From NCBI GenBank assembly GCA_900551535.1, contig URWJ01000066.1, positions 1-7,687 of the forward strand: DNA of 7,687 nucleotides, written 5' to 3'. A program made the translations under genes and the position numbers. The notes below the pieces were generated by a model, which ran no database searches, was not told where the DNA came from, and worked only from the letters and a program-made list of their open reading frames with translations. This document shows positions 1 through 4,902 of the stretch, piece by piece. This DNA is from an uncultured Granulicatella sp. GTDB taxonomy: Bacteria > Bacillota > Bacilli > Lactobacillales > Aerococcaceae. Each line of letters opens with the position of its first letter. The first letter of the stretch is position 1.

Positions 1-20
1 GACGTGTGCTCTTCCGATCT
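1..20. other. Residual Illumina adapter at contig end
   Basis: The bases GACGTGTGCTCTTCCGATCT are identical to the last 20 bases of the Illumina TruSeq read-2 (index) adapter as I remember it. They sit exactly at the window edge and genome-like coding sequence starts straight after them. I treat them as untrimmed sequencing adapter rather than genome. The real genomic sequence should begin near base 21, where the cbiM-like reading frame is still in phase. Confidence 0.93.
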
Positions 21-294
21 CGACGGTCAGTGCCAGACTCGCGGCATATGGCCCGATTAAGATTGAAAGTAACACGCCACCGACAGCGTGAGCAGTAGTG
101 CCACCAGGAATTGGCACATTAAACATCATTAATAAGAAAGAAAGAGAAGCCGCAATCCCAAGCATTGGTGCTAATTCTTTATTTTCCTTTAATTGTGCTT
201 TGACTTTCGTAATCGATAGCCCAACAACAGGCGCTGCCGCAACCGCTAAAACAGCACAAGATGCAGGACTTAAGTAATTATCTGGTATATGCAT
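21..294 (-). CDS. cbiM: CbiM/NikM-like cobalt or nickel ECF transporter substrate-binding membrane subunit, 5' part only
   Basis: The minus strand encodes the first 91 residues of a membrane protein of the CbiM/NikM family, the substrate-capture subunit of energy-coupling-factor transporters for Co2+ or Ni2+. It begins MHIPDNYLSP. In this family the N-terminal amino group and His2 bind the metal together with a later conserved His; here His69 in the segment PGGTTAHAVGG fits. Hydrophobic stretches around residues 13-28, 42-60 and 70-90 look like membrane segments. I chose the ATG at 294 because GGAG lies 8 bases upstream and the mature MHI end is what the family requires. An in-frame ATG at 312 has no good RBS and would add six residues. 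The gene runs off the contig, so the metal and the partner subunits (CbiN/CbiQ/CbiO type) cannot be seen. Confidence 0.88.
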
Positions 295-323
295 AACAAA
301 TTCTCCGTTCATCTTTTTCTAAG

Positions 324-339
324 CTGTTAACAGAATATC
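324..339 (-). promoter_or_regulatory. Possible cbiM promoter -10 abutting a 10-bp palindrome
   Basis: The perfect palindrome CTGTTAACAG (324-333) lies about 20 bases before the cbiM RBS. On the minus strand it directly follows TGTGATATT, whose GATATT (339-334) could be an extended -10. That would put the palindrome over the transcription start, an operator-like position. No convincing -35 is visible, so both the promoter and the regulator are guesses. Confidence 0.25.
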
Positions 340-433
340 ACAACCAAAAAAATGAGGTCGTTGCAAAATAAGTTTAACAAATGTTACTAATCGATGTTGA
401 GTCACTTTCTTAGAATTCATATGGTGAGAGTCG

Positions 434-461
434 TATACTATAGATAGAATTGTAAAGGAGG
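434..461 (+). promoter_or_regulatory. Putative -10 and strong RBS of the GNAT-like gene
   Basis: TATACT at 434-439 is a good -10 candidate but its -35 region is poor (TTAGAA or TAGAAT at 17-18 spacing). An alternative pair is TTGAGT (397-402) with TATGGT (420-425) at 17 bases. The RBS AAAGGAGG (454-461) is 8 bases from the ATG at 470, which rules out the in-frame TTG at 464 as start because it would leave only 2 bases. Confidence 0.35.
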
Positions 462-469
462 ATTTGCAA

Positions 470-742
470 ATGGAATTTATTAAAGAAGAAAAAGCGTTTA
501 GACATTATAATGCAGCTGGAGAAATGGATGCAGAAATTACGTATATCCCAGAAGGAGAAGGTGTGATTGATGCAAACCATACATTTGTGGATCCAAGCCT
601 ACGCGGGCAAGGAGTTGCACGTCAATTAGTGGACAAGTTAGCAGACTTTGCAAGAGATGAAAACTTAAAGATTCATGCAACATGTCCTTATATCGTTTCT
701 TTATTCGAAAAAAGTACTGAATACGACGATGTGAAAATATAA
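470..742 (+). CDS. Small GNAT-fold N-acetyltransferase-like protein (COG2388/YjdJ type)
   Basis: A 90-residue protein of the short GCN5-related N-acetyltransferase group that also includes Bacillus YjdJ and human NATD1. The core is visible: HTFVDPSLRGQGVARQLVDKL at about 37-57, with RGQGVA (45-50) as the acetyl-CoA pyrophosphate-binding loop. It is followed by KIHATCPYIVSLFEK (67-81), the conserved Cys-Pro-Tyr stretch of this small family. The length is typical of the group, so this is not a truncated larger acetyltransferase. The natural substrate of these proteins is not well established. It stands alone, divergent from cbiM, followed by an AT-rich hairpin at 853-879 and a stronger terminator at 904-932. 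The start at 470 is set by the RBS. Confidence 0.9.
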   Translation: MEFIKEEKAFRHYNAAGEMDAEITYIPEGEGVIDANHTFVDPSLRGQGVARQLVDKLADFARDENLKIHATCPYIVSLFEKSTEYDDVKI

Positions 743-834
743 AAAAAGTATTAATTCACATAAATATTTTTTTAAATTCACAACTTTTTCATAAATGACC
801 AATATAATTTAACCATACCCAATAAAACACCTAA

Positions 835-890
835 GGTTTACTTCTCCCAAGTAAAAAAATGAACTCCCAACATTTTTTTATTAGTAAACC
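835..890 (+). repeat. Nested, overlapping inverted repeats in the GNAT-rsmC intergenic region
   Basis: Three perfect inverted repeats overlap. TTTACTT (837-843) pairs with AAGTAAA (849-855) around a 5-base loop. TAAAAAAATG (852-861) pairs with CATTTTTTTA (871-880) around a 9-base loop. GGTTTACT (835-842) pairs with AGTAAACC (883-890), enclosing the second one. The first and third are mutually exclusive. The A/T hairpin ending in T7 may act as a weak terminator for the upstream gene. No small ORF with an RBS is seen here. Confidence 0.6.
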
Positions 891-903
891 CTCCTAACCT
901 TTT

Positions 904-932
904 CCCGCTGTTCCCAAACAGCGGGTTTTTTT
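904..932 (+). terminator. Rho-independent terminator
   Basis: A 9-bp perfect stem, CCCGCTGTT (904-912) with AACAGCGGG (917-925), a 4-base loop and T7 (926-932). It lies between the GNAT-like gene and the methyltransferase, so it would end transcription from upstream and insulate the next operon. Confidence 0.92.
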
Positions 933-935
933 GTT

Positions 936-963
936 TTGGAAAAAGGGGTATTTATGATAGTAT
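936..963 (+). promoter_or_regulatory. Putative promoter of the methyltransferase-sortase operon
   Basis: TTGGAA (936-941), 16 bases, then TAGTAT (958-963) preceded by TGA, a weak extended -10. It lies just after the terminator and 30 bases before the start codon, where a promoter is needed, but each box matches the consensus at only 4 of 6 positions. Confidence 0.35.
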
Positions 964-993
964 GGACAAAGACCAATAGAAAAGGAGACGCTC

Positions 994-1614
994 ATGAATC
1001 AGAATCACTATTATACAAATCAACCGAATAGTAAGAGTCAAGAAAAACATTTTAGCTATGTTTTAAAGGGATTCACATTCCAGTTTGCTAGTGATAATGG
1101 AGTGTTCTCTAAAAACACGATTGACTTTGGAAGCCAATTGCTGATTGGATCTTATGAGGTTCCAACCCATCTTGCAAAAGGGAAACTCCTAGATGTCGGT
1201 TGCGGTTATGGTCCAATGGGATTGTCCTATGCAAAGGCAAATCCTCAGATGTCTGTGGAAATGGTCGACGTGAATGAACGTGCCATGGATTTAGCAAAGC
1301 GTAATGCCGAAACGAATGGAATTCAGAACGTGACGATTCACGAAAGCAATACGTATGATAATGTCCATGCGAAGGATTATTCAGTGATTATTAGTAATCC
1401 GCCGATTCGTGCCGGAAAAGACGTCGTGCATCGCATTTTAGCCGAGGCTTATGACCATCTAGTAGAAGAAGGGCAACTCGTCATCGTGATTCAGAAAAAA
1501 CAAGGGGCTCCGAGTGCGCAAAAGAAAATGCAAGAAGTTTTTGGGAATGTCGAACGCATTGCACTCGATAAAGGGTATTGGATCCTTGTGAGTACAAAGG
1601 AAAAAGGGGAATAG
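994..1614 (+). CDS. Class I SAM-dependent methyltransferase, RsmC/YbxB-like (16S rRNA guanine-N2 type)
   Basis: A 206-residue methyltransferase of the single-domain RsmC-like (MTS) group found in Firmicutes as YbxB. E. coli RsmC methylates 16S rRNA G1207 on N2; this shorter protein corresponds to its C-terminal catalytic half. Motif I is DVGCGYGPMG (67-76), the acidic SAM-ribose residue is in VEMVDVNE (88-95), and the catalytic NPPIRAG (135-141) is the NPP-type motif of amino-group methylases. The upstream FTFQFASDNGVFSKNTIDFGSQLL (27-50) matches the substrate side of the MTS fold. AAAGGAG (981-987) is 6 bases before the ATG. The stop lies 3 bases before the sortase start, so the two are co-transcribed. 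The rRNA target is inferred from the family, not shown. Confidence 0.9.
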   Translation: MNQNHYYTNQPNSKSQEKHFSYVLKGFTFQFASDNGVFSKNTIDFGSQLLIGSYEVPTHLAKGKLLDVGCGYGPMGLSYAKANPQMSVEMVDVNERAMDLAKRNAETNGIQNVTIHESNTYDNVHAKDYSVIISNPPIRAGKDVVHRILAEAYDHLVEEGQLVIVIQKKQGAPSAQKKMQEVFGNVERIALDKGYWILVSTKEKGE

Positions 1615-1617
1615 AAA

Positions 1618-2376
1618 ATGGAAAAGATTGAAGAAAGAAGAAATCAAAAAACACCGAAGAAACCAAAGAAGAAATTTAACTGGCGCATTTTCCTAGCAAC
1701 AATTTTATTTATTATTGCAGGGCTATTATTTGCGGCTGGTCCGATTCGTACCTTCTTACTTTCTCGTTTGCAAACTCAACAAATTGAAGCTGCTTCAAAT
1801 ATTACTTTAGCCGAAGTGAAAGCCAACGAGGCGGAGGAAGCGGAGTTTGATTTCTCGAAAGTAGAAGCGATTGATTTAGATAAAGTATTAAAAGCAAATT
1901 TCGATAAAGGGAAGTTCTTAACACTTGGACAAATTGCGATTCCGAGCGTGAAGTTAAACTTACCAATCTATAAAGGTTTAGCCAACGAAGTGTTATTATC
2001 TGGTGCCGGAACGATGAAACCCACTCAAAAAATGGGTGAAGGAAACTACGCTCTTGCCAGCCATAACTACTTTGGCGACATGACACTGTTATTCTCACCA
2101 CTTGTGAACCTTAAAGTCGGAGAGAAAATTTATACGACTGACTTAGAGTACGTTTATGAATATGAAACAACTTCTGTCGAATTGATCGAACCAACACGAG
2201 TAGAAGTGATCAACGACCAACCTGGTGTAACAGAGATTACACTCATTACTTGTGATGACTATAATGCGTCAAACCGTTATTGCATCAAAGGAAAATTTGT
2301 ATCGAAAACTCCAGTTGGAGAAGTCAGTGATAGTGTGAAGCAAGCCTTCAACTTAAACTTTAATACGATTAAATAA
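1618..2376 (+). CDS. srtA: Class A sortase (LPXTG cell-wall anchoring transpeptidase)
   Basis: A 252-residue membrane-anchored sortase. Lys/Arg-rich cytoplasmic N-terminus (1-23), one membrane helix (about 24-44), an extracellular linker rich in Glu/Ala, then the sortase beta-barrel from about residue 95. All three catalytic residues are seen: His149 in ALASHNYFG, Cys212 in TLITCDDY and Arg220 in SNRYCIKG. These signatures and the N-terminal anchor fit the housekeeping class A enzyme, which cuts surface proteins between Thr and Gly of LPXTG and links them to lipid II. Another Cys (222) directly follows the catalytic region. It is translationally close to the methyltransferase: the spacing is 3 bases and its RBS AAGGGGA (1604-1610) lies inside the upstream gene. 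A strong terminator follows. Confidence 0.93.
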   Translation: MEKIEERRNQKTPKKPKKKFNWRIFLATILFIIAGLLFAAGPIRTFLLSRLQTQQIEAASNITLAEVKANEAEEAEFDFSKVEAIDLDKVLKANFDKGKFLTLGQIAIPSVKLNLPIYKGLANEVLLSGAGTMKPTQKMGEGNYALASHNYFGDMTLLFSPLVNLKVGEKIYTTDLEYVYEYETTSVELIEPTRVEVINDQPGVTEITLITCDDYNASNRYCIKGKFVSKTPVGEVSDSVKQAFNLNFNTIK

Positions 2377-2380
2377 CAGA

Positions 2381-2415
2381 AAATCCCAATCACTAACACA
2401 GTGATTGGGATTTTT
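2381..2415. terminator. Bidirectional terminator between srtA and the CDF gene
   Basis: A perfect 14-bp stem, AAATCCCAATCACT (2381-2394) with AGTGATTGGGATTT (2400-2413), a 5-base loop and TTTTT on the plus side. On the minus strand it ends in GGGATTTTC, a shorter T run. It sits between two convergent genes, 4 bases after the srtA stop and 2 bases from the CDF stop, and probably serves both. Confidence 0.93.
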
Positions 2416-2417
2416 AG

Positions 2418-3293
2418 TTAGAATTGATAAGGTTCCACGTGAATATCGATAAATGAAATAGCGAATTCATCGTAAAGTTCTTTTTCAATATATTCAGTGA
2501 TTTGATGACTCTTATACACTGATAGGTCTTTATCCATACAAACGGTTAAGTCGATATACACATTTGATCCGTATCGACGCGCTTTTATTTCACAAATATC
2601 TTTCACTTCAGGATGTCGTAAGATAACGGGGATATAATTATCCAATTCGGTCTGGTCGAATCCATCTGTCAGTTGAAACGCACTTTCGACAAACACTTCA
2701 ACGGCTGTGCGAACAATTAAAAGACCGACGACGAAGGCCATGATATTATCGAGCCAGTGTAATCCAAGAGATGCGAATAATACCGCTAAGGCCGTCAAGA
2801 AACTCGTCATCGCATCGCTTAAGTTGTCTTTTGCGGTTGCTTTAAGACCAAGAGACTGGATGCGTGCAGCTAAGTTCTTATTGTAGAAATAGACGCCAAT
2901 CATTACAACCCCTGAAAAGAATCCAACGATGGAAGAAATAAGTGAAGGAGCCTCCGTTACCGGATTAAGAAATGCTTGGAAGGCATTCCTGATAACTTCA
3001 ATCCCGATAAAGAACATGATAAATGAAGTCGCAAGGCTAGCAATTGTTTCGAATTTCCAGTGTCCGTATGGGTGGTTTTCATCACTTGGCTTTTGCGATA
3101 CGCGTAATCCTACAAGTACAAGAACGGATGAAATCACGTCTGTGAAGTTGTTCCATCCATCGGCAAAGAGCGCTTCTGAGTTGAAGAGTTTCCCGACGAT
3201 CAGTTTTATTGCAGATAAAAAGATATAGGTACCGATACTTAAGATAGCGCCGCGTTCGGCTTGTTTAAGGCGCTCCGTTGCAGATAATGGCAA
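2418..3293 (-). CDS. mntE: Cation diffusion facilitator, probably Mn2+ exporter (MntE-like)
   Basis: A CDF-family metal/proton antiporter of about 291 residues, with six membrane segments (roughly 15-35, 40-62, 83-105, 120-137, 165-180, 185-205) and a C-terminal cytoplasmic ferredoxin-like domain (about 210-291). The transport site is NxxxD in TM2 (Asn48-Asp52, DGWNNFTD) and DxxxD in TM5 (Asp156-Asp160, KDNLSDAMTS). Zinc CDFs carry HxxxD or DxxxD in TM2; NxxxD marks the manganese group (MntE, MneP/MneS). HPYGHWKFE (74-82) is the conserved loop after TM2. An ATG at 3302 would begin three codons earlier, but AGGAG (3307-3303) touches it directly, whereas the TTG at 3293 is 9 bases away; I therefore prefer TTG. 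The metal is inferred. The gene symbol is tentative because several CDF paralogues occur in these bacteria. Confidence 0.88.
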   Translation of the reverse strand: MPLSATERLKQAERGAILSIGTYIFLSAIKLIVGKLFNSEALFADGWNNFTDVISSVLVLVGLRVSQKPSDENHPYGHWKFETIASLATSFIMFFIGIEVIRNAFQAFLNPVTEAPSLISSIVGFFSGVVMIGVYFYNKNLAARIQSLGLKATAKDNLSDAMTSFLTALAVLFASLGLHWLDNIMAFVVGLLIVRTAVEVFVESAFQLTDGFDQTELDNYIPVILRHPEVKDICEIKARRYGSNVYIDLTVCMDKDLSVYKSHQITEYIEKELYDEFAISFIDIHVEPYQF

Positions 3294-3326
3294 AGGTGTC
3301 ATCTCCTAAAAATAAATTCGTTTCTT

Positions 3327-3355
3327 ATAGTAATGCTTTTGAAAAGGGGGTGCAA
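3327..3355 (-). promoter_or_regulatory. Putative promoter of the CDF gene
   Basis: On the minus strand TTGCAC (3355-3350), 17 bases, then TACTAT (3332-3327), about 20 bases before the AGGAG. Both boxes are imperfect matches. I see no yybP-ykoY-type manganese riboswitch in the short leader that would follow. Confidence 0.3.
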
Positions 3356-3395
3356 CAGATAAAGTATACCTAAAAAACTCGGTGGATAGGGTGAT

Positions 3396-3448
3396 TAAAT
3401 CAATTCTTGGTCATCCTTACGGATGTTTATTATCATTACCATAATAGG
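3396..3448 (-). repeat. Inverted copy of the intergenic repeat (copy 0)
   Basis: This arm is the reverse complement of the block at 3544-3589, with interruptions: 15 bp (3396-3410 with 3575-3589), 10 bp (3415-3424 with 3564-3573) and 19 bp including one G-T wobble (3430-3448 with 3544-3562). Together they form a long imperfect hairpin around a 95-base loop. Read on the minus strand the frame shared with the other copies ends early at TAA after codons for QELI. It is the most diverged of the three copies. Confidence 0.8.
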
Positions 3449-3489
3449 ATACCGATTCGAGTCTTCGTCTCTCATCTTCCAATTTTCAA

Positions 3490-3522
3490 AGTAGGAGTAA
3501 TGAGCAAGCTCAAACTCCTACT
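3490..3522. repeat. Hairpin inside the long inverted repeat loop
   Basis: AGTAGGAGT (3490-3498) pairs with ACTCCTACT (3514-3522), and TGAG (3501-3504) with CTCA (3509-3512) inside it. No T run follows on the plus strand and only TTT on the minus strand, so it is not a clear terminator. It sits at the tip of the larger inverted repeat. Confidence 0.7.
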
Positions 3523-3555
3523 AATTCATCTTGGATATTATTCCCTATTATGGTG

Positions 3556-3615
3556 ATGATAAAATCCGTAAGGTCCAAGAATTGATTTACTACGTATTCG
3601 CCTTCGTGAAATGGA
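3556..3615 (+). repeat. Direct repeat copy 1, resembling the 3' end of a lost ORF
   Basis: A 60-base block that differs from the block at 3667-3726 at only 5 positions, exactly 111 bases (37 codons) apart. In one frame it reads DDKIRKVQELIYYVFAFVKW and continues to a TAG at 3630-3632. No start codon with an RBS precedes it; the frame is closed upstream by TAA at 3522. It is followed by a terminator-like hairpin, as a gene end would be. I do not recognise the peptide. Confidence 0.8.
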
Positions 3616-3626
3616 GAGATGCAGAG

Positions 3627-3655
3627 AGTTAGTGTGTGCTTCTCACTAACTTTTT
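3627..3655 (+). terminator. Terminator-like hairpin after repeat copy 1
   Basis: AGTTAGTG (3627-3634) pairs with CACTAACT (3644-3651) around a 9-base loop, followed by TTTT and, after AG, another T run. It includes the TAG that ends the copy 1 frame. A diverged counterpart, ATGTAA (3738-3743) with TTACAT (3763-3768), follows copy 2, so the hairpin seems to belong to the repeat. Confidence 0.65.
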
Positions 3656-3666
3656 AGTTTTTACGC

Positions 3667-3726
3667 ATGATAAAATCCGTAAGGTCCAAGAATTGATTCA
3701 GTACATATCCGCCTTCGTGGAATGGA
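3667..3726 (+). repeat. Direct repeat copy 2
   Basis: The second 60-base copy. In the same frame as copy 1 it reads HDKIRKVQELIQYISAFVEW and then TGAKM and TAA (3738-3740 begins ATG, the stop follows at 3741). A GTG at 3636 could open a 34-codon frame through it, but no RBS supports that. Several differences between the two copies change the amino acid, which gives no sign of selection on a protein. Confidence 0.8.
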
Positions 3727-3789
3727 CCGGTGCAAAGATGTAATGAGTGCTGCTCACAGATTTTACATAGCTTTTAAGAATGAAAGTGA

Positions 3790-3822
3790 AGGGGAGTTTG
3801 CTGTAGACTCTCCTATATTTTT
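3790..3822 (+). terminator. Weak terminator-like hairpin before the flavodoxin promoter
   Basis: AGGGGAGT (3790-3797) pairs with ACTCTCCT (3807-3814) over 8 bp with one G-T wobble and a 9-base loop, followed by the T-rich TATATTTTT. It would insulate the flavodoxin promoter from upstream transcription. Confidence 0.5.
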
Positions 3823-3834
3823 AATCAGAAACAA

Positions 3835-3863
3835 TAGACGGCGTTTGGTGGATTTGTTATAAT
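3835..3863 (+). promoter_or_regulatory. Promoter of the flavodoxin gene
   Basis: A perfect TATAAT (3858-3863) with an upstream TG (extended -10, TGTTATAAT) and TAGACG (3835-3840) as -35 at 17 bases. Transcription should start near 3870, giving a leader of about 25 bases before the ATG at 3895. Confidence 0.7.
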
Positions 3864-3894
3864 CTTCTTATTGAATGAGAAAGAGAGTGGTATT

Positions 3895-4341
3895 ATGGCA
3901 ACAGCATTGATCGTATATGCTAGTTTAACAGGAAATACAGAAGAGATTGCAGATATTTTAGCAGAAGCATTAGAAGAGCGTGGCGTAGAAGTGGATATGA
4001 AAGAATGTACTTCAGCGCAAGCAAGCGAATTCCATAATTATGATATTAATGTTGTCGCAACTTATACTTACGGAACAGATGGCGACTTACCTGATGAAAT
4101 CGTCGACTTCTATGAAGAATTAGAGGAAGAGGATTTAACAGGAAAAGTATACGGAGCGCTAGGTTCAGGAGATACTTTCTATGATAAGTTCTGCCAATCA
4201 GTATTAGATTTTGATGCGCAATTTGCAAAAACAGGTGCCAAAAAAGGTGCTGAAAATGTCTTAGTAGACTTAAACGCTGAAGCAGAAGATATCGAACATA
4301 TCCAAGCTTTTGCACAAAGCCTAGTTGACGCTTTAGCATAA
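3895..4341 (+). CDS. Short-chain flavodoxin
   Basis: A 148-residue FMN-binding electron carrier, the usual size of short-chain flavodoxins. The FMN phosphate loop is SLTGNT (10-15) after the first beta strand TALIVYA. The 60s loop TYTYGTDGDLP (56-66) and the 90s loop GSGDTFYDKFC (90-100) supply the aromatic residues that stack on the isoalloxazine ring. The protein is very acidic, as usual for partners of pyruvate- or NADPH-dependent reductases. I start it at ATG 3895, where the standard MATALIVY begins. An in-frame TTG at 3871 would sit on the transcription start and add eight unsupported residues. The RBS (AGAGAGTGG, 3882-3890) is weak. A terminator follows directly. Confidence 0.92.
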   Translation: MATALIVYASLTGNTEEIADILAEALEERGVEVDMKECTSAQASEFHNYDINVVATYTYGTDGDLPDEIVDFYEELEEEDLTGKVYGALGSGDTFYDKFCQSVLDFDAQFAKTGAKKGAENVLVDLNAEAEDIEHIQAFAQSLVDALA

Positions 4342-4352
4342 TGATATATGTT

Positions 4353-4388
4353 AGCTACCTTAGACCATTTGTTTAGGGTAGCTTTTTT
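4353..4388 (+). terminator. Terminator after flavodoxin, 3 bases before the next RBS
   Basis: AGCTACCTTA (4353-4362) pairs with TAGGGTAGCT (4374-4383) over 10 bp with one G-T wobble, an 11-base loop and T6 (4383-4388). The RBS of the next gene begins at 4392, so the downstream gene has no room for its own promoter after the terminator. It probably depends on read-through or on a promoter inside the flavodoxin gene. Confidence 0.88.
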
Positions 4389-4401
4389 ATTGGAGGAAGA
4401 G

Positions 4402-4632
4402 ATGTATTATACCGTACAACAAACTGCAGAGAATCTGGAAATCGACTTAGGATATCTCATGCATTTAATCCAAACAAAACAAGTGAAGACGGTGGAGGTG
4501 GATGGCGAGTTACTGTTAAACAGTGCGCAATTCGACTTCTTCTTAAAACAACGCGAGCGTCTTTTGGAGGAGTATCAAAAATATTTAGATGAACCAATTC
4601 CTGAAGACATCGATATAAAGGATGAAGACTAG
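4402..4632 (+). CDS. Small helix-turn-helix (excisionase/MerR-like) protein, function unknown
   Basis: A 76-residue protein. Residues 1-45 (YYTVQQTAENLEIDLGYLMHLIQTKQVKTVEVDGELLLN) have the pattern of excisionase/MerR-type winged helix domains: a helix, a second helix that would read DNA, then a hairpin with VEVDGELLL. Residues 45-63 form a probable amphipathic helix and the tail (64-76) is strongly acidic. The start at ATG 4402 follows GGAGG (4392-4396) by 5 bases. A longer frame from 4348 would translate through the terminator hairpin and is unlikely. It is downstream of flavodoxin and coupled to it only by read-through. I see no phage or integrase genes nearby, so an excisionase role is not supported; a small regulator is a guess. 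Confidence 0.72.
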   Translation: MYYTVQQTAENLEIDLGYLMHLIQTKQVKTVEVDGELLLNSAQFDFFLKQRERLLEEYQKYLDEPIPEDIDIKDED

Positions 4633-4843
4633 GATGCATAGCGAGAGCTCAAAGGACATCAAAACTAAAAAATACCGCTTACGATTTCTCAGTTTTGTGG
4701 AGATTATGATAATCACTTAGTGATAATAAAGCGAATTCCCTTCCGTTCAAGAAAAGAGTAGGGATAAAAGAAATTGTAAATTTAAGTATTCTATGAAAAT
4801 GAAAATACACACTGAAAAAACAATTTTTTTTTGAAAAAAGTAG
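4633..4843. other. Intergenic region without genes; inverted repeats and a Fur-box-like site
   Basis: No ORF with an RBS is visible. CAAAACT (4660-4666) and AGTTTTG (4691-4697) form an inverted repeat without a T run. The stretch 4702-4720 matches the classical Fur box at 14 of 19 positions and overlaps the palindromes TGATAATCA (4707-4715) and ATCACTTAGTGAT (4712-4724). Before the next promoter come A and T tracts (4814-4840), which can act as an UP element. Confidence 0.5.
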
Positions 4844-4872
4844 TTGACATTGAAGACAAATGAGTTCATAAT
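4844..4872 (+). promoter_or_regulatory. Strong sigma-A promoter of the trp transporter operon
   Basis: A perfect TTGACA (4844-4849), 17 bases, then CATAAT (4867-4872, 5 of 6). A and T tracts just upstream could bind the alpha subunit. Transcription should start near 4879. The palindrome GTTCATAATGAAC (4864-4876) covers the -10, so a repressor may also act here. Confidence 0.88.
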
Positions 4873-4902
4873 GAACACATCACTAGAAAAGGAGTTAAGA
4901 AC

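Noticed and set aside
1802..2101. 99-codon minus-strand frame opposite srtA
   Set aside because: Antisense shadow of the sortase coding region; no promoter or RBS and no recognisable domain.
3303..3400. yybP-ykoY manganese riboswitch ahead of the CDF gene
   Set aside because: The conserved paired loops and sequences of that riboswitch are not recognisable, and the predicted promoter leaves only a leader of about 25 bases.
3473..3495. 26-codon minus-strand frame (from the ATG at 3475) ending in the inverted repeat
   Set aside because: The GGAAG in front is directly adjacent to the ATG and the frame is made largely of repeat sequence; nothing supports translation.
3394..3606. CRISPR array
   Set aside because: Only two direct copies plus one inverted copy, with repeat length 60 and unequal arrangement; no cas genes.
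3636..3743. Small ORF from GTG 3636 through repeat copy 2 (34 codons)
   Set aside because: No RBS upstream, the start lies in a terminator-like loop, and the differences from copy 1 are mostly amino-acid changing.
4348..4401. A longer N-terminus for the HTH protein from an ATG at 4348
   Set aside because: It would be encoded by the flavodoxin terminator hairpin, lacks an RBS, and the ATG at 4402 has GGAGG at 5 bases and begins the recognisable domain.
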